This document shows positions 20,616 through 30,762 of a DNA stretch of 64,000 nucleotides, piece after piece. Both the position numbers and the translations under genes were made by a program. Numbering within the stretch: position 1 is the first letter of the stretch; the number at the start of each line of letters is the position of its first letter. The notes below the pieces were generated by a model that was not told where the DNA came from, did no database searches, and was given only the letters and a program-made list of their open reading frames with translations. Source of the DNA: Stenotrophomonas indicatrix. Its GTDB lineage: Bacteria > Pseudomonadota > Gammaproteobacteria > Xanthomonadales > Xanthomonadaceae. The stretch is taken from positions 248,001 through 312,000 of the forward strand of contig NZ_PEJS01000002.1 in the NCBI RefSeq assembly GCF_002750975.1. Direction: 5' to 3'.

Positions 20616-21632
20616 ATGCTCTTCAAGAATGTCTCGATTGCCGGCCTGGCTCACGTTGATGCGCCGCACACGCTGACGACCAAGGAAATCAACGAACGCC
20701 TGCAGCCGACGCTGGATCGCCTTGGTATCCGTACCGACGTCCTCGGCGACATCGCCGGCATCCACGCGCGCCGCCTGTGGGACAACGGCGTCCTGGCGTC
20801 CGATGCGGCCACCATGGCTGGCCGCAAGGCGCTGGAAGACGCAGGCATCGATGCGACGCAGGTGGGCCTGTTGATCAACACCTCGGTCAGCCGTGACTAC
20901 CTGGAGCCGTCCACCGCTTCCATCGTGTCCGGCAACCTCGGTGTCAGCGACGAGTGCATGACCTTCGACGTCGCCAATGCCTGCCTGGCCTTCATCAACG
21001 GCATGGACATCGCTGCGCGCATGCTTGAGCGCGGTGAGATCGACTATGCGCTGGTGGTCGATGGCGAGACCGCCAACCTGGTGTACGAAAAGACCCTGGA
21101 GCGGATGACCGCGCCGGACGTCACCGCTGACGACTTCCGCAACGAGCTGGCGGCGCTGACCACCGGTTCTGGTGCAGCCGCGATGGTGATGGCCCGTTCG
21201 GAGCTGGTGCCCGACGCGCCGCGCTACAAGGGTGGCGTGACCCGCTCGGCCACCGAGTGGAACCAGCTGTGCCTGGGCAACCTGGACCGCATGGTCACCG
21301 ACACCCGCATGCTGCTGATCGAGGGCATCAAGCTGGCCCAGAAGACCTTCACCGCCGCCAAGATCGCACTGGGCTGGGCCGTGGAAGAGCTGGACCAGTT
21401 CGTCATCCACCAGGTCAGCCAGCCGCACACCGCGGCGTTCATCAAGAATTTCGGCATCGACCCGAAGAAGGTCATGACCATCTTCGGCGAGCACGGCAAC
21501 ATCGGTCCGGCCTCGGTGCCGATCGTGCTGAGCAAGCTCAAGCAGCTGGGCAAGCTGAAGAAGGGCGACCGCATCGCGCTTCTGGGCATCGGCTCGGGCC
21601 TGAACTGCTCGATGGCCGAAGTGGTCTGGTAA
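20616..21632 (+). CDS. oleA: OleA, thiolase-fold acyl-CoA condensing enzyme of olefin synthesis
   Basis: OleA makes a 2-alkyl-3-ketoacid by non-decarboxylative Claisen condensation of two fatty acyl-CoAs, the first step to long-chain cis-olefins. The 338 residues match the length of Xanthomonas OleA. The nucleophile is Cys123 in DVANACLAF, and the extra glutamate typical of OleA is E97 in YLEPST. Adding 20 gives positions 143 and 117 used for tagged Xanthomonas OleA. FIHQVSQPH carries the catalytic His and HGNIGPASVP the Asn. The upstream TTG at 20601 is less likely than the ATG at 20616. It is first in a cluster with oleB, oleC and oleD. Confidence 0.95.
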   Translation: MLFKNVSIAGLAHVDAPHTLTTKEINERLQPTLDRLGIRTDVLGDIAGIHARRLWDNGVLASDAATMAGRKALEDAGIDATQVGLLINTSVSRDYLEPSTASIVSGNLGVSDECMTFDVANACLAFINGMDIAARMLERGEIDYALVVDGETANLVYEKTLERMTAPDVTADDFRNELAALTTGSGAAAMVMARSELVPDAPRYKGGVTRSATEWNQLCLGNLDRMVTDTRMLLIEGIKLAQKTFTAAKIALGWAVEELDQFVIHQVSQPHTAAFIKNFGIDPKKVMTIFGEHGNIGPASVPIVLSKLKQLGKLKKGDRIALLGIGSGLNCSMAEVVW

Positions 21633-21717
21633 AAAAGTCACCGCTGACCTGCTGCGCGCCGTCCGCACGTGCCAGCCAATCGCTCGCGACGGACAGCGAT
21701 GATGTTTCCAAGTGTCC

Positions 21718-21740
21718 AAGGGCCGGTTCTACCGGCCCTT
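21718..21740 (+). terminator. Hairpin between oleA and oleB (terminator or attenuator)
   Basis: AAGGGCCGGT and ACCGGCCCTT form a perfect 10-bp stem with a TCT loop, followed by TCT. It lies 85 bp after oleA and 17 bp before oleB. It could reduce read-through into oleB or stabilise the oleA transcript. Confidence 0.6.
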
Positions 21741-21757
21741 TCTACAGGTGCGATCCG

Positions 21758-22648
21758 ATGTCCCAGCTTCCCGGTTACCCCGCCCACCCGCAGCGTTTCG
21801 AGGTCCGCCCCGGCCTGTCGATGAACTATCTCGACGAAGGCCCGCGCGATGGCGAAGTGGTGGTGATGGTGCACGGCAACCCGTCGTGGAGCTATTACTG
21901 GCGCACGCTGGTGGCCGGCCTGTCGGACAGGTACCGCTGCATCGTGCCGGACCATATCGGCATGGGCCTGTCGGACAAGCCTGACGACAGCCGCTACGAG
22001 TACACGCTGCAGTCGCGGGTGGATGATCTGGATGCGCTGCTGAAGCATCTGGGCATCACCGGCCCGGTGACGCTGGCCGTGCACGACTGGGGCGGCATGA
22101 TCGGTTTCGGCTGGGCGCTGTCGCACCACGACCAGGTCAAGCGCCTGGTGGTGCTCAACACCGCCGCGTTCCCGATGCCGGCGGCCAAGAAGATGCCGTG
22201 GCAGATCGCGCTGGGCCGGCACTGGAAGATCGGCGAGTGGATCATCCGCACCTTCAATGCGTTCTCCTCCGGTGCTTCGTGGCTGGGCGTGGAGCGGAAG
22301 ATGCCCGCCGATGTGCGCCGCGCCTACGTGTCGCCGTACAACAGCTACGCCAACCGCATCAGCACCATCCGCTTCATGCAGGACATTCCGCTGTCGCCGG
22401 CCGACAAGGCGTGGTCACTGCTGGAGCGCGCCGGCAAGGCGCTGCCGTCGTTCGCCGATCGTCCGGCCTTCCTCGGCTGGGGCCTGCGTGATTTCGTGTT
22501 CGACCACCACTTCCTGAAGGGCTTCCAGGCGGCGTTGCCGAAGGCGCAGGTGCATGCCTTCGAGGATGCCGGCCACTACGTGCTGGAAGACAAGCATGAA
22601 GTGCTGGTGCCGGAGATCCGGGCGTTCCTGGACGCGAACCCGATCTGA
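21758..22648 (+). CDS. oleB: OleB, alpha/beta-hydrolase beta-lactone decarboxylase
   Basis: OleB releases CO2 from a beta-lactone to give the final cis-olefin. It is homologous to haloalkane dehalogenases. This copy has 296 residues, with the oxyanion motif HGNPSWSYYW, nucleophile Asp110 in AVHDWGGMIG and the catalytic His in FEDAGHYVLED. The start at 21758 is the ATG just after the intergenic hairpin. It lies 125 bp after oleA and is separated from oleC by a gene on the other strand. Position in the ole cluster separates it from true dehalogenases. Confidence 0.93.
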   Translation: MSQLPGYPAHPQRFEVRPGLSMNYLDEGPRDGEVVVMVHGNPSWSYYWRTLVAGLSDRYRCIVPDHIGMGLSDKPDDSRYEYTLQSRVDDLDALLKHLGITGPVTLAVHDWGGMIGFGWALSHHDQVKRLVVLNTAAFPMPAAKKMPWQIALGRHWKIGEWIIRTFNAFSSGASWLGVERKMPADVRRAYVSPYNSYANRISTIRFMQDIPLSPADKAWSLLERAGKALPSFADRPAFLGWGLRDFVFDHHFLKGFQAALPKAQVHAFEDAGHYVLEDKHEVLVPEIRAFLDANPI

Positions 22649-22670
22649 TCGGTTCCCGGGTCGGATCCCG

Positions 22671-22746
22671 GTAGTGCCGGCCGCTGGCCGGCAAGCGCGC
22701 AATGCGCGCCGGGTTCATGAAGTTGCCGGCCAGCGGCCGGCACTAC
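22671..22746. repeat. SMAG-like GTAG palindrome pair
   Basis: GTAGTGCCGGCCGCTGGCCG and its inverse (CGGCCAGCGGCCGGCACTAC) face each other across about 28 bp, a head-to-head REP pair. It lies between oleB and the convergent YkgJ-type gene. Confidence 0.9.
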
Positions 22747-22748
22747 CA

Positions 22749-23174
22749 CTACGCGGCGATCGGCGCCTGTGGCGAGGGGCTGTTGCCGTTGTCGTCCGGG
22801 TGGTCGTCGTCGTTGTCCGCGCCGTCGCGCCAGCGCCAGTCGGCCAGGGTCAGCGGATCCAGCCCATAGGCGATGCGGGCCTTGTCGCACTGCGGGCTGG
22901 CCTTGCCGTACTCCCACGATGCATCCACCTCGCGGCACACGCTGGGGCGGTTGGGGTGGATCGTGCAGCGCGAATAGACGCCGATCTGCGCGTCCAGCGC
23001 CACGCAGCGCACCGGCTTGGAATGGGTGCCGCGCATGCACAGGCGGTGCGGGTCGAGCACCTCGGTGAGCTGGTGCGGCACGCCGCCGGGGGTGACCTCG
23101 TCCGATTCCATCCAGTGGAAGGCCACGCGGTACTGGGTGCAGCAGGCGCCGCAGGTCATGCAGGGATGTTGCAT
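22749..23174 (-). CDS. YkgJ-family cysteine-cluster protein, embedded in the ole locus
   Basis: This is a 141-residue protein. The N-terminus MQHPCMTCGACC and later cysteines (HRLCMRG, PVRCVAL, YSRCTIH, PSVCREV, SPQCDKA) match the YkgJ/CxxCxxCC family, thought to bind zinc or an Fe-S cluster. The C-terminal 25 residues are acidic and Asn/Asp/Pro-rich (GADNDDDHPDDNGNSP) and probably disordered. It is transcribed against oleB and oleC, which flank it, and 102 bp separate its start from that of oleC. Much longer reading continues upstream in this frame, but that part is antisense to oleC and not a gene. The function is unknown. Confidence 0.85.
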   Translation of the reverse strand: MQHPCMTCGACCTQYRVAFHWMESDEVTPGGVPHQLTEVLDPHRLCMRGTHSKPVRCVALDAQIGVYSRCTIHPNRPSVCREVDASWEYGKASPQCDKARIAYGLDPLTLADWRWRDGADNDDDHPDDNGNSPSPQAPIAA

Positions 23175-23276
23175 GGGCAAGCCGCCTCGGGCGGCATCGG
23201 GAAAGGGACGAGGATGCGGATTTTCCACGCTGGCGGCCGCCGCGCAAGAAATTCCGTAAGCGGCGACAATGAACGG

Positions 23277-24935
23277 ATGAACCGATCCTGCAACATCGCC
23301 GCGCGGCTGCCCGAGCTGGCGCGTGAACGCCCCGACCAGATCGCCATCCGCTGCCCCGGGCGGCGCGGCGCCGGCAACGGCATGGCGGCCTACGACGTAA
23401 CCCTGGATTACCGCCAGCTGGACGCCCGCAGCGATGCGATGGCGGCCGGCCTGGCCGGTTACGGCATCGGCCGCGGGGTGCGCACGGTGGTGATGGTGCG
23501 GCCGTCGCCGGAGTTCTTCCTGTTGATGTTCGCCCTGTTCAAGCTGGGCGCGGTGCCGGTGCTTGTCGATCCGGGCATCGACAAGCGCGCGCTGAAGCAG
23601 TGCCTGGACGAGGCACAGCCGCAGGCCTTCATCGGCATCCCGCTGGCCCACGTGGCGCGGCTGGCGCTGCGCTGGGCGCCTTCGGCGACCCGCCTGGTGA
23701 CCGTCGGCCGCCGCCTGGGCTGGGGCGGTACCACGCTGGCCGCGTTGGAGCGTGCCGGCGCCAACAGTGGCCCGATGCTGGCCGACACCGATGGCGAGGA
23801 CACGGCGGCGATCCTGTTCACCAGCGGCTCCACCGGCGTGCCCAAGGGCGTGGTCTACCGCCACCGCCACTTCGTCGGCCAGATCGAGCTGCTGGGCAGC
23901 GCCTTCGGCATGGAGGCGGGCGGGGTGGACCTGCCGACCTTCCCGCCGTTTGCGCTGTTCGATCCGGCGCTGGGCCTGACCTCGGTGATTCCGGACATGG
24001 ACCCGACCCGGCCGGCCCAGGCCGACCCGGCGCGCCTGCATGACGCCATCCAGCGTTTCGGCGTGACCCAGCTGTTTGGCTCGCCTGCGTTGATGCGGGT
24101 GCTGGCGCGGCACGGGCGGCCGTTGCCGACGGTGACCCGGGTGACCTCGGCCGGTGCGCCGGTGCCGCCGGACGTGGTTGCCACCATCCGCAGCCTGCTG
24201 CCGGCCGATGCCCAGTTCTGGACACCGTATGGGGCCACCGAGTGCCTGCCGGTGGCGGTGGTCGAGGGGCGCGAGCTGGAGCGTACGCGCGCGGCCACCG
24301 AGGGCGGTGCCGGCACCTGCGTCGGCAGCGTGGTCGCACCGAACGAGGTGCGCATCATCGCCATCGACGATGCGCCGCTGCCGGACTGGTCGCAGGCGCG
24401 CGTGCTGGCCGTGGGCGAGATCGGTGAGATCACCGTGGCCGGGCCGACCGCCACCGACAGTTATTTCAACCGTCCGCAGGCGACGGCGGCGGCGAAGATC
24501 AGCGAAACCCTGGCCGATGGCAGCGTCCGCATCGTGCATCGCATGGGCGATGTCGGCTACTTCGATGGGCAGGGACGGCTGTGGTTCTGTGGCCGCAAGA
24601 CCCATCGCGTGGAAACCGCCCACGGACCGCTGTACACCGAACAGGTCGAGCCGGTGTTCAACACCGTACCCGGCGTGGCACGCACTGCGCTGGTGGGCGT
24701 CGGCGCGGCCGGTGCGCAGGTGCCGGTGCTGTGCGTGGAGCTGCAGCGTGGCCAGTCCGACAGCCCTGCTCTGCGCAAGGCGCTGCATGCCACGGCCGCT
24801 GCGCGTCTGCCCGAGATGAAGCTGGAACACGTGCTGATGCATCCGGCGTTCCCCGTCGATATCCGTCACAACGCCAAGATCGGCCGCGAGAAGCTCGCCG
24901 TCTGGGCCCGCGCCGAACTGGAGAAGCGCGTATGA
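23277..24935 (+). CDS. oleC: OleC, beta-lactone synthetase (AMP-forming ligase fold)
   Basis: OleC uses ATP to convert a 2-alkyl-3-hydroxyacid, made by OleD, into a beta-lactone that OleB decarboxylates. It has 552 residues with ANL-superfamily motifs. These are the P-loop [11 protein letters not shown] (181-191), [12 protein letters not shown], the [18 protein letters not shown] hinge and the C-terminal lysine in HNAKIGREK. The ATG at 23277 gives the usual length, without a strong Shine-Dalgarno. Its TGA overlaps the ATG of oleD (ATGA), so oleC and oleD are translationally coupled. Confidence 0.95.
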   Translation: MNRSCNIAARLPELARERPDQIAIRCPGRRGAGNGMAAYDVTLDYRQLDARSDAMAAGLAGYGIGRGVRTVVMVRPSPEFFLLMFALFKLGAVPVLVDPGIDKRALKQCLDEAQPQAFIGIPLAHVARLALRWAPSATRLVTVGRRLGWGGTTLAALERAGANSGPMLADTDGEDTAAILFTSGSTGVPKGVVYRHRHFVGQIELLGSAFGMEAGGVDLPTFPPFALFDPALGLTSVIPDMDPTRPAQADPARLHDAIQRFGVTQLFGSPALMRVLARHGRPLPTVTRVTSAGAPVPPDVVATIRSLLPADAQFWTPYGATECLPVAVVEGRELERTRAATEGGAGTCVGSVVAPNEVRIIAIDDAPLPDWSQARVLAVGEIGEITVAGPTATDSYFNRPQATAAAKISETLADGSVRIVHRMGDVGYFDGQGRLWFCGRKTHRVETAHGPLYTEQVEPVFNTVPGVARTALVGVGAAGAQVPVLCVELQRGQSDSPALRKALHATAAARLPEMKLEHVLMHPAFPVDIRHNAKIGREKLAVWARAELEKRV

Positions 24936-25918
24936 AGATCCTGGTCACCGGTGGTGGTGGTTTCCTTGGCCAGGCGCTGTGCCGTGGCCTGGTCGAACGT
25001 GGCCACCAGGTGCTGGCGTTCAACCGCAGCCACTACCCGCAACTGCAGGCGCTGGGCGTGGGCCAGATCCGCGGTGACCTGGCCGATCCGCAGGCGGTGC
25101 TGCATGCGGTGGCCGGCGTCGATGCGGTGTTCCACAACGGTGCCAAGGCGGGTGCGTGGGGCAGCTACGACAGCTACCACCAGGCCAACGTGGTCGGTAC
25201 CGACAACGTCATCGCCGCCTGCCGTGCGCATGGCATCGGCAGGCTGGTCTATACCTCCACGCCCAGCGTGACTCACCGTGCCACGCACCCGGTGGAAGGA
25301 CTGGGTGCGGACGAAGTGCCGTATGGCGAGGATTTCCAGGCGCCCTACGCGGCGACCAAGGCGATTGCCGAACAGCGCGTTCTGGCGGCCAATGACGCGA
25401 GCCTGGCAACCGTGGCGTTGCGTCCGCGGTTGATCTGGGGCCCGGGCGACCAGCAGCTGGTGCCACGCTTGGCCGATCGTGCACGTGCTGGCCGTTTGCG
25501 CCTGGTGGGCGACGGCAACAACAAGGTCGATACCACGTACATCGACAACGCCGCGCTGGCGCATTTCCTCGCCTTCGAGGCGCTGGCACCGGGTGCGGCC
25601 TGCGCCGGCAAGGCGTACTTCATTTCAAATGGCGAACCGCTGCCGATGCGCGAGCTGGTCAACAAGCTGCTGCAGGCGGTGGGCGCTCCAACCGTGGACA
25701 AGGCGATCAGCTTCAAGACGGCGTATCGGATCGGCGCGATCTGCGAGCGGCTGTGGCCGCTGCTGCGCCTGCGTGGCGAGCCGCCGCTGACGCGCTTCCT
25801 GGCCGAGCAGCTGTGCACGCCGCACTGGTACAGCATGGAGCCAGCGCGCCGTGATTTCGGCTACGTGCCGCAGGTCAGCATCGAAGAAGGGCTGCGACGG
25901 CTGAAGGCCGCATCATGA
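24932..25918 (+). CDS. oleD: OleD, NAD(P)H-dependent 2-alkyl-3-ketoacid reductase
   Basis: OleD reduces the 3-keto group of the OleA product to a hydroxyl, giving the OleC substrate. The 328-residue extended short-chain dehydrogenase has the Rossmann motif TGGGGFLG (6-13) and active-site Tyr139/Lys143 in YAATK. It overlaps oleC by 4 bp. It resembles 3-beta-hydroxysteroid dehydrogenase/isomerases, but cluster position makes OleD by far the best call. Confidence 0.94.
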   Translation: MKILVTGGGGFLGQALCRGLVERGHQVLAFNRSHYPQLQALGVGQIRGDLADPQAVLHAVAGVDAVFHNGAKAGAWGSYDSYHQANVVGTDNVIAACRAHGIGRLVYTSTPSVTHRATHPVEGLGADEVPYGEDFQAPYAATKAIAEQRVLAANDASLATVALRPRLIWGPGDQQLVPRLADRARAGRLRLVGDGNNKVDTTYIDNAALAHFLAFEALAPGAACAGKAYFISNGEPLPMRELVNKLLQAVGAPTVDKAISFKTAYRIGAICERLWPLLRLRGEPPLTRFLAEQLCTPHWYSMEPARRDFGYVPQVSIEEGLRRLKAAS

Positions 25919-26039
25919 CGGCGGCATCACCGCGCTGAAGCCTTCATTACGCGCAGAGATCGCCATCACCGGTTGCACACCGGCAGATGCGCAGGATGGA
26001 CACAACGCCACCCACGGCCGACCACCTGCGAGGAGCACC

Positions 26040-26195
26040 ATGCTGCATTACGCCGTCATCTTCTTTGTCATCGCCATCATCGCCGCCGTGCTCGGCTTCT
26101 CCGGCATCGCCGGTGCCGCCAGCAACATCGCCTGGATCCTGTTCGTGGTTTTCCTGGTGCTGGCGGTGATCTCGATGTTCCGCAAGCGCACATGA
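26040..26195 (+). CDS. DUF1328 (YtjA-type) small membrane protein
   Basis: This 51-residue protein is almost all hydrophobic: [20 protein letters not shown], then a glycine-alanine turn ([11 protein letters not shown]), a second helix and a basic end (FRKRT). GAGGAGC lies 6 nt before the ATG. Length, two-helix layout and FSGIAG turn fit the DUF1328/YtjA family, which is often stress-induced. The function is unknown. It is monocistronic. Confidence 0.9.
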   Translation: MLHYAVIFFVIAIIAAVLGFSGIAGAASNIAWILFVVFLVLAVISMFRKRT

Positions 26196-26206
26196 CCGCT
26201 TGAGCA

Positions 26207-26270
26207 GTAGTGCCGGCCGCTGGCCGGCAACCTCGATTACCCGGGGTTGCCGTCCGGCGGCCGGCACTGC
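26207..26270. repeat. SMAG-like GTAG palindrome pair
   Basis: GTAGTGCCGGCCGCTGGCCG faces an imperfect inverse (GTCCGGCGGCCGGCACTGC), with one side degenerate. It lies between the DUF1328 gene and the convergent ddl gene. Confidence 0.85.
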
Positions 26271-26280
26271 CGAAGCGCGG

Positions 26281-27378
26281 TCAGCGCACCGCGCTGTGCA
26301 ATCGGCGATCGGCGTCGTGCCGCTCCATCGCCAGTTCGATCAGGCGCGTGATCAGCGCCGTGTAGCCCACGCCGCTGGCGCCCCACAGCTTCGGATACAT
26401 GCTGATGCGGGTGAAGCCGGGCAGCGTGTTGACCTCGTTGATGACGATCCGACCATCCGCGGTCAGGAACACATCCACGCGCGCCATGCCGGCGCATTCC
26501 AGTACCTGGTACGCCTGAAGCGCGATGTCCTGGATACGCGCCTGCGTCGCCGCGTCGATCGCGGCCGGCACCACCACTTCGGCGCCATCTTCGTTGATGT
26601 ACTTGGTGTCGTAGGCGTAGAACTCGTCGTGCAGCACCACCTCGCCACAGATGCTGGCCTGTGGCCGCTCGTTGCCGAGCACCGCGCATTCGATCTCGCG
26701 GCCGACCACGGCCGATTCCACCAGAACCTTGTGGTCGTAGCGCAGCGCAGTCTGCAATGCCTCGGCGAAACCGTCGGCGTCCTTGACCTTGCTCACGCCC
26801 ACCGATGAGCCCTGGTTGGCCGGCTTCACGAACAGCGGCAGGCCGAGTGCCGCGATCAGGGCATCGACATCGACCGAATCGGCTTCATGGCGGCGGATGC
26901 AGACCCACGGCGCCACCTGCAGGTCGGCATCGCGCAGCAGGCGCTTGGTTACATCCTTGTCCATGGCTACCGCCGAACCCAGTACCGGCGAGCCGACGAA
27001 GGGCAGGTTGGCCATGCGCAGCAGGCCCTGCAGCGCACCGTCCTCGCCCAGCGGACCGTGCACGATCGGCAGCACCACATCGATCTGCCCCAGCGCGCTG
27101 CCCGCATCGGTCGGCTGCAGCTGGGCCTGCTCGGCGCCGGGCAGAACCGCCAGCGCGGTACCGGAAGGATGCAGGGCGATGCGTGCCGGATCCTCGGCAT
27201 TGAGCAGGAAGGTGTCCGGCTGGCTCAGGTGCCACTGGCCCTGCTTGTCGATGCCGATCAGCACCGGTTCGAAGCGCTCGCGGTCGAGCGCGTCGAGAAT
27301 GTTCTTCGCCGACTGCAGCGAAACTTCGTGTTCGGAAGACCTGCCACCGAAGATGATGCCAACCCGTGTCCGTGCCAT
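26281..27378 (-). CDS. ddlA: D-alanine--D-alanine ligase
   Basis: This cytoplasmic ATP-grasp enzyme joins two D-alanines for peptidoglycan precursors. The 365 residues fit the DdlA length class. Motifs are [32 protein letters not shown], the ATP-grasp [14 protein letters not shown], and [11 protein letters not shown], which holds metal ligands. The start at 27378 gives the canonical [12 protein letters not shown]. It is not next to cell-division or murein genes, so it is probably the second, dispersed Ddl. That the dcw-cluster copy also exists is inference. Confidence 0.95.
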   Translation of the reverse strand: MARTRVGIIFGGRSSEHEVSLQSAKNILDALDRERFEPVLIGIDKQGQWHLSQPDTFLLNAEDPARIALHPSGTALAVLPGAEQAQLQPTDAGSALGQIDVVLPIVHGPLGEDGALQGLLRMANLPFVGSPVLGSAVAMDKDVTKRLLRDADLQVAPWVCIRRHEADSVDVDALIAALGLPLFVKPANQGSSVGVSKVKDADGFAEALQTALRYDHKVLVESAVVGREIECAVLGNERPQASICGEVVLHDEFYAYDTKYINEDGAEVVVPAAIDAATQARIQDIALQAYQVLECAGMARVDVFLTADGRIVINEVNTLPGFTRISMYPKLWGASGVGYTALITRLIELAMERHDADRRLHSAVR

Positions 27379-27735
27379 GGAAATGCGATGTCCTGTGCGT
27401 TGCGTGGCTCCATAGCATGAACCTTCATCGGCCTTCCGCGTGAGGCACAGATGAACCAGAAATCCCTTCGCACGCGTCAATTGCGCATGCCCCTGATCTA
27501 CCGTGTCGACCAAGGTCGACACCTACTGAGGTTGCCGGCCAGCGGCCGGCACTACCGCAAATGGCTACCGGAAACCTGTCGAAGGCGGGGTGGTGTGGGT
27601 TCGCGGGGTGTGAGCCGGCGGCCCCGCAGACCCACACCGCCCTGCCTCCCCACAGGACGTCGGCTTTTGATGTTGCCGTTGCGTCTGCGGGTGCCGGGCG
27701 GCAGCCCGGCCCAAGCCCCCCACCCACGCAGGTAG
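27379..27735. repeat. Repeat-filled gap between ddl and ubiJ
   Basis: No gene is visible in this gap. It holds a palindrome GTGTCGACCAAGGTCGACAC near 27503-27522 and a single inverted SMAG half (27531-27555). A stem element follows at about 27585-27645 (GGTGTGGGT ... ACCCACACC, with GCGGGG/CCCCGC), preceded by the shared block CTGTCGAAGGCGGGGTG. That block also occurs at 36137 and, with changes, at 40487. A GCCGGGC palindrome follows at about 27692-27710. The ubiJ promoter must lie in the last 30 bp or inside these repeats. Confidence 0.75.
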
Positions 27736-27744
27736 AATGCGCAC

Positions 27745-28380
27745 ATGGCTCTTTCCCTGCTCAAGTCCCTCAAGCCGGTCGCTGGCCGTGCCCTGCAGAT
27801 CGCCCTGAACCGCGCGCTGGCGCTGGATCCGGATACCCGCCACGCACTGGCCAGCCTCGACGGTCGCCATATCGACCTGACCCTGGACGCGCCGCCGCTG
27901 GCAATGCGCATCAGCGTCGACGGTGACCAGTTGCGTGTCGGCCCGGTGGATGCGCAGGAAGCCGACCTGGCCGTGCGCAGCAGCCTGGCCGGCGTGCTGG
28001 CACAGCTGCCGCTGCTGGCGCGTGCCCGCCAGGGCGCTGACAACGGCAAGGGGCGCGTACGCGTGGCCGGCGATGCCGAGCTGGCGCGCCGCCTGCAGCA
28101 GCTGGCCAAGGGCTTCGATCCGGACTGGCAGCAGCCGTTCGTCAGCGTGTTCGGCGACGTGCTGGGCGTGCAGGTGGCCAACACCCTGCGCAGCGCCCTG
28201 CAGCATGCCCGCCAGGGGGCGATCGACCTCGCCCATAGCGCCGCTGAATTCATCACCGAGGAATCGCGCGACGTGGTGCCACGTGCCGAGCTGGATGCCT
28301 TCCACGATGACGTGGACGTGCTGCGCGACGATGTCGAGCGCCTCGGCGCACGCGTGCAGCGCCTGCGGGGTGCCGCATGA
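27745..28380 (+). CDS. ubiJ: UbiJ, SCP2-domain ubiquinone biosynthesis accessory factor
   Basis: UbiJ is a lipid-binding scaffold of the soluble Ubi complex that modifies the ubiquinone head group. The 211 residues contain an SCP2-like domain (about 1-120: [39 protein letters not shown]). A charged coiled-coil tail follows ([20 protein letters not shown]), the usual UbiJ layout. Its TGA overlaps the ATG of ubiB (ATGA), so the two are coupled. In Enterobacteria ubiE lies upstream; here it does not. Confidence 0.9.
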   Translation: MALSLLKSLKPVAGRALQIALNRALALDPDTRHALASLDGRHIDLTLDAPPLAMRISVDGDQLRVGPVDAQEADLAVRSSLAGVLAQLPLLARARQGADNGKGRVRVAGDAELARRLQQLAKGFDPDWQQPFVSVFGDVLGVQVANTLRSALQHARQGAIDLAHSAAEFITEESRDVVPRAELDAFHDDVDVLRDDVERLGARVQRLRGAA

Positions 28381-30032
28381 AGGCGCTGCTGCGGGCCAGC
28401 CGCATCGGCCGGGTGATCCTGCGTTACCGCCTTGACGACCTGCTGCAGGGCACCCCGGCCGAGCGCTGGCTGCGCCTGGCCAAGCCGTTCGTGCCGCGCG
28501 CTTCAGCCGACATTGCGGCACAGTCGCGGGGTGCGCGCCTGCGCCTGGCGCTGCAGGACCTGGGGCCGATCTTCGTCAAGTTCGGGCAGATCCTGTCGAC
28601 CCGCCGCGACCTGGTGCCGCCGGACGTGGCCAATGAGCTGACCCTGCTGCAGGACCGGGTCAAGCCCTTCGACGGCGACGCGGCGCGCCGCATCGTCGAG
28701 GAAGCGCTGGGCCTGCCGGTCAGCGAAGCCTTCGCCAGTTTCGATACAGAACCGCTGGCCTCGGCGTCGATCGCGCAGGTGCACGCGGCCACCCTGGCCG
28801 ACGGCCGCCAGGTGGTGGTCAAAGTGCTGCGCCCGGGCATCGAAAAACAGATCGACGCTGACATCGCCCTGCTCAACTCGTTGGCAACGCTGGTCGAGCG
28901 CACCCATCCGCGCGCCGACAAGATCCGCCCGCGCGAAGTGGTGGCCGAGGTGGAGAACACCCTGGCCGCCGAGCTGGACCTGCAGCGCGAAGGCGCCAAT
29001 GCCAGCGTGCTGCGCCGCTTCTGGGAGAACTCCGACGACCTGTACGTACCGGAAGTGATCTGGAGCCATACCGCCGAGCGTGCACTGACCCTTGAGCGCG
29101 TATGGGGCATTCCTTCCGACGACATCGCCGCGCTGGACAAGGCCGGCATCGACCGCAAGGCGCTGGCCGCCAAGGGCGTGCGGGTGTTCTACACCCAGGT
29201 GTTCCGCGACAACTTCTTCCATGCCGACGCGCACGCCGGCAACATCTGGGTCGACATCGATCCGGCACGCCGCGACAACCCGCGCTTCATCGCGCTGGAC
29301 TTCGGCATCATGGGCCAGCTCTCGCAGGAAGATCAGTACTACCTGGCCGAGAATTTCATGGCCATCTTCAACCGCGACTACCGCCGCATCGCCGAACTGC
29401 ACGTGCAGGCGCGCTGGATGCCCGACAACGTGCGCATCGATGATCTGGAAGCGGCGGTGCGTTCGGTGTGCGAGCCGTACTTCACCCGCCCGCTGTCGCA
29501 GATCTCGCTGGCCGAAGTGCTGATGAAGCTGTTCCGCGTGGCCCAGCGCTACCAGCTGACCCTGCAGCCGCAGTTGATCCTGCTGCAGAAGACCCTGCTC
29601 AACATCGAGGGCGTCGGCCGCCAGCTGGACCCGCAGATCGATATCTGGGCCGTGGCCAAGCCGGTGCTGGCGAAGATCCTGCGCGAGCGCTACAGCCCGC
29701 GTCGCGTGGTGCGCGAGATCGGCAAGCGCCTGCCGGAAATCATGACCCATGCGCCGGACATGCCGCGCCTGGTGCACGCCTGGCTGACCCAGCAGGTGGA
29801 AGGTCGCCATGAGCTGGCGATGCGCTCGCGCGATCTGGTTGCGCTGGATGCCAGCGTGCAGCGCCTGCAGAAGCATGCGGTCGGTGCGATCACCGGCGTC
29901 GGCCTGCTGGCGATCGCCGCGTTGATGTACGTGCTGCAGCCGCCGGGCTGGTACTGGGGCGACGTGCCGGCGTGGAGCTGGGTGTCCGGTGCGGTTGGAG
30001 CGTTCGCACTGGCGCGTGCGTGGTGGCGATGA
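28377..30032 (+). CDS. ubiB: UbiB, ABC1/ADCK-family atypical kinase for ubiquinone synthesis
   Basis: This 551-residue inner-membrane protein has an atypical kinase/ATPase domain needed for coenzyme Q biosynthesis. It carries the family's N-terminal KxGQ motif ([13 protein letters not shown]68-Q71) and the Ala-rich nucleotide loop ([11 protein letters not shown]). The catalytic residues are [12 protein letters not shown] and the metal-binding Asp is in IALDFGIMG. Two C-terminal membrane helices follow ([17 protein letters not shown] and [17 protein letters not shown]). It is coupled to ubiJ upstream and overlaps the methyltransferase gene downstream by 4 bp. Confidence 0.97.
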   Translation: MKALLRASRIGRVILRYRLDDLLQGTPAERWLRLAKPFVPRASADIAAQSRGARLRLALQDLGPIFVKFGQILSTRRDLVPPDVANELTLLQDRVKPFDGDAARRIVEEALGLPVSEAFASFDTEPLASASIAQVHAATLADGRQVVVKVLRPGIEKQIDADIALLNSLATLVERTHPRADKIRPREVVAEVENTLAAELDLQREGANASVLRRFWENSDDLYVPEVIWSHTAERALTLERVWGIPSDDIAALDKAGIDRKALAAKGVRVFYTQVFRDNFFHADAHAGNIWVDIDPARRDNPRFIALDFGIMGQLSQEDQYYLAENFMAIFNRDYRRIAELHVQARWMPDNVRIDDLEAAVRSVCEPYFTRPLSQISLAEVLMKLFRVAQRYQLTLQPQLILLQKTLLNIEGVGRQLDPQIDIWAVAKPVLAKILRERYSPRRVVREIGKRLPEIMTHAPDMPRLVHAWLTQQVEGRHELAMRSRDLVALDASVQRLQKHAVGAITGVGLLAIAALMYVLQPPGWYWGDVPAWSWVSGAVGAFALARAWWR

Positions 30033-30616
30033 TGGATGCGCTGAGCGCGCTCAAACAGGAGCTCGCGCAGTTCGGCAGCGACAACGATGCGTGCGAAACC
30101 GAGCGCGGTCGGCGCATGCTCAACATCACCGCCGACACCGGTGAACTGCTGTCGGTGCTGGTGCGTTTCGGCAACGCCCGCCGCGTGCTGGAGATCGGTA
30201 CGTCCAACGGTTATTCCACGCTGTGGCTGGCCGAAGCGGCGGCCGCGATCGATGGCCAGGTGACCACGCTGGAGTTCGCTGCCGACAAGGTGGTGATGGC
30301 CCGCGCGAATTTCGCCCGCAGTGGATTGGGCGAGCGCATCAACCTGGTCCACGGTGATGCCGGTCAGTGGCTGGCGCAGGCCGAGCAGGGCTGCATCGAC
30401 CTGCTGTTCCTGGATTCGGATCGCGGGCAGTACGCGGGCTGGTGGCCGCAGCTGCGTCGGGTACTGCGCCCCGGCGGCCTGCTGGTGGTCGACAACGCCA
30501 CCTCGCATGCCGGTGAGATGGCGCCGCTGCGCGCCCTGCTGGCCGCCGATGCGGCGTTCACCACCAGCCTGGTGCCGGTGGGCAATGGCGAACTGCTGGC
30601 GCTGCGCAACACCTGA
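30029..30616 (+). CDS. Class I SAM-dependent O-methyltransferase (COMT-like)
   Basis: This 195-residue enzyme resembles caffeoyl-CoA/catechol O-methyltransferases. It has the SAM motif [17 protein letters not shown], an acidic residue after strand 2 ([10 protein letters not shown]) and [16 protein letters not shown] with the metal/substrate acids. Motif [12 protein letters not shown] follows. The ATG at 30029 overlaps the ubiB stop; 30032 is an in-frame alternative. Operon position after ubiB might hint at a role in quinone or phenol chemistry, but known Ubi methyltransferases (UbiE, UbiG) are different proteins, so the substrate is open. Confidence 0.88.
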   Translation: MMDALSALKQELAQFGSDNDACETERGRRMLNITADTGELLSVLVRFGNARRVLEIGTSNGYSTLWLAEAAAAIDGQVTTLEFAADKVVMARANFARSGLGERINLVHGDAGQWLAQAEQGCIDLLFLDSDRGQYAGWWPQLRRVLRPGGLLVVDNATSHAGEMAPLRALLAADAAFTTSLVPVGNGELLALRNT

Positions 30617-30631
30617 CCGGGCGTCACCCCG

Positions 30632-30730
30632 GTAGTGCGGGTCGCTGGCCTGGTGCGGTAGTGCCGGCCGCTGGCCGGCAACCGCAGTCATCGGGCGACC
30701 TCGACGTTGCCGGCCAGCGGCCGGCACTAC
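30632..30730. repeat. Three SMAG-like palindromes
   Basis: A degenerate copy (30632-30652) is followed by a head-to-head pair (GTAG at 30658 and the inverse ending at 30730). It lies between the methyltransferase gene and truC, on the same strand. Confidence 0.88.
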
Positions 30731-30762
30731 CCTGTTCAGCGCGTCATCCGGATAATCGCGCG

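Noticed and set aside
23175..24869. Upstream extension of the YkgJ-type frame to 706 codons
   Set aside because: This part is antisense to oleC and low in complexity. Only the last 141 codons carry the cysteine-cluster motif and a plausible start.
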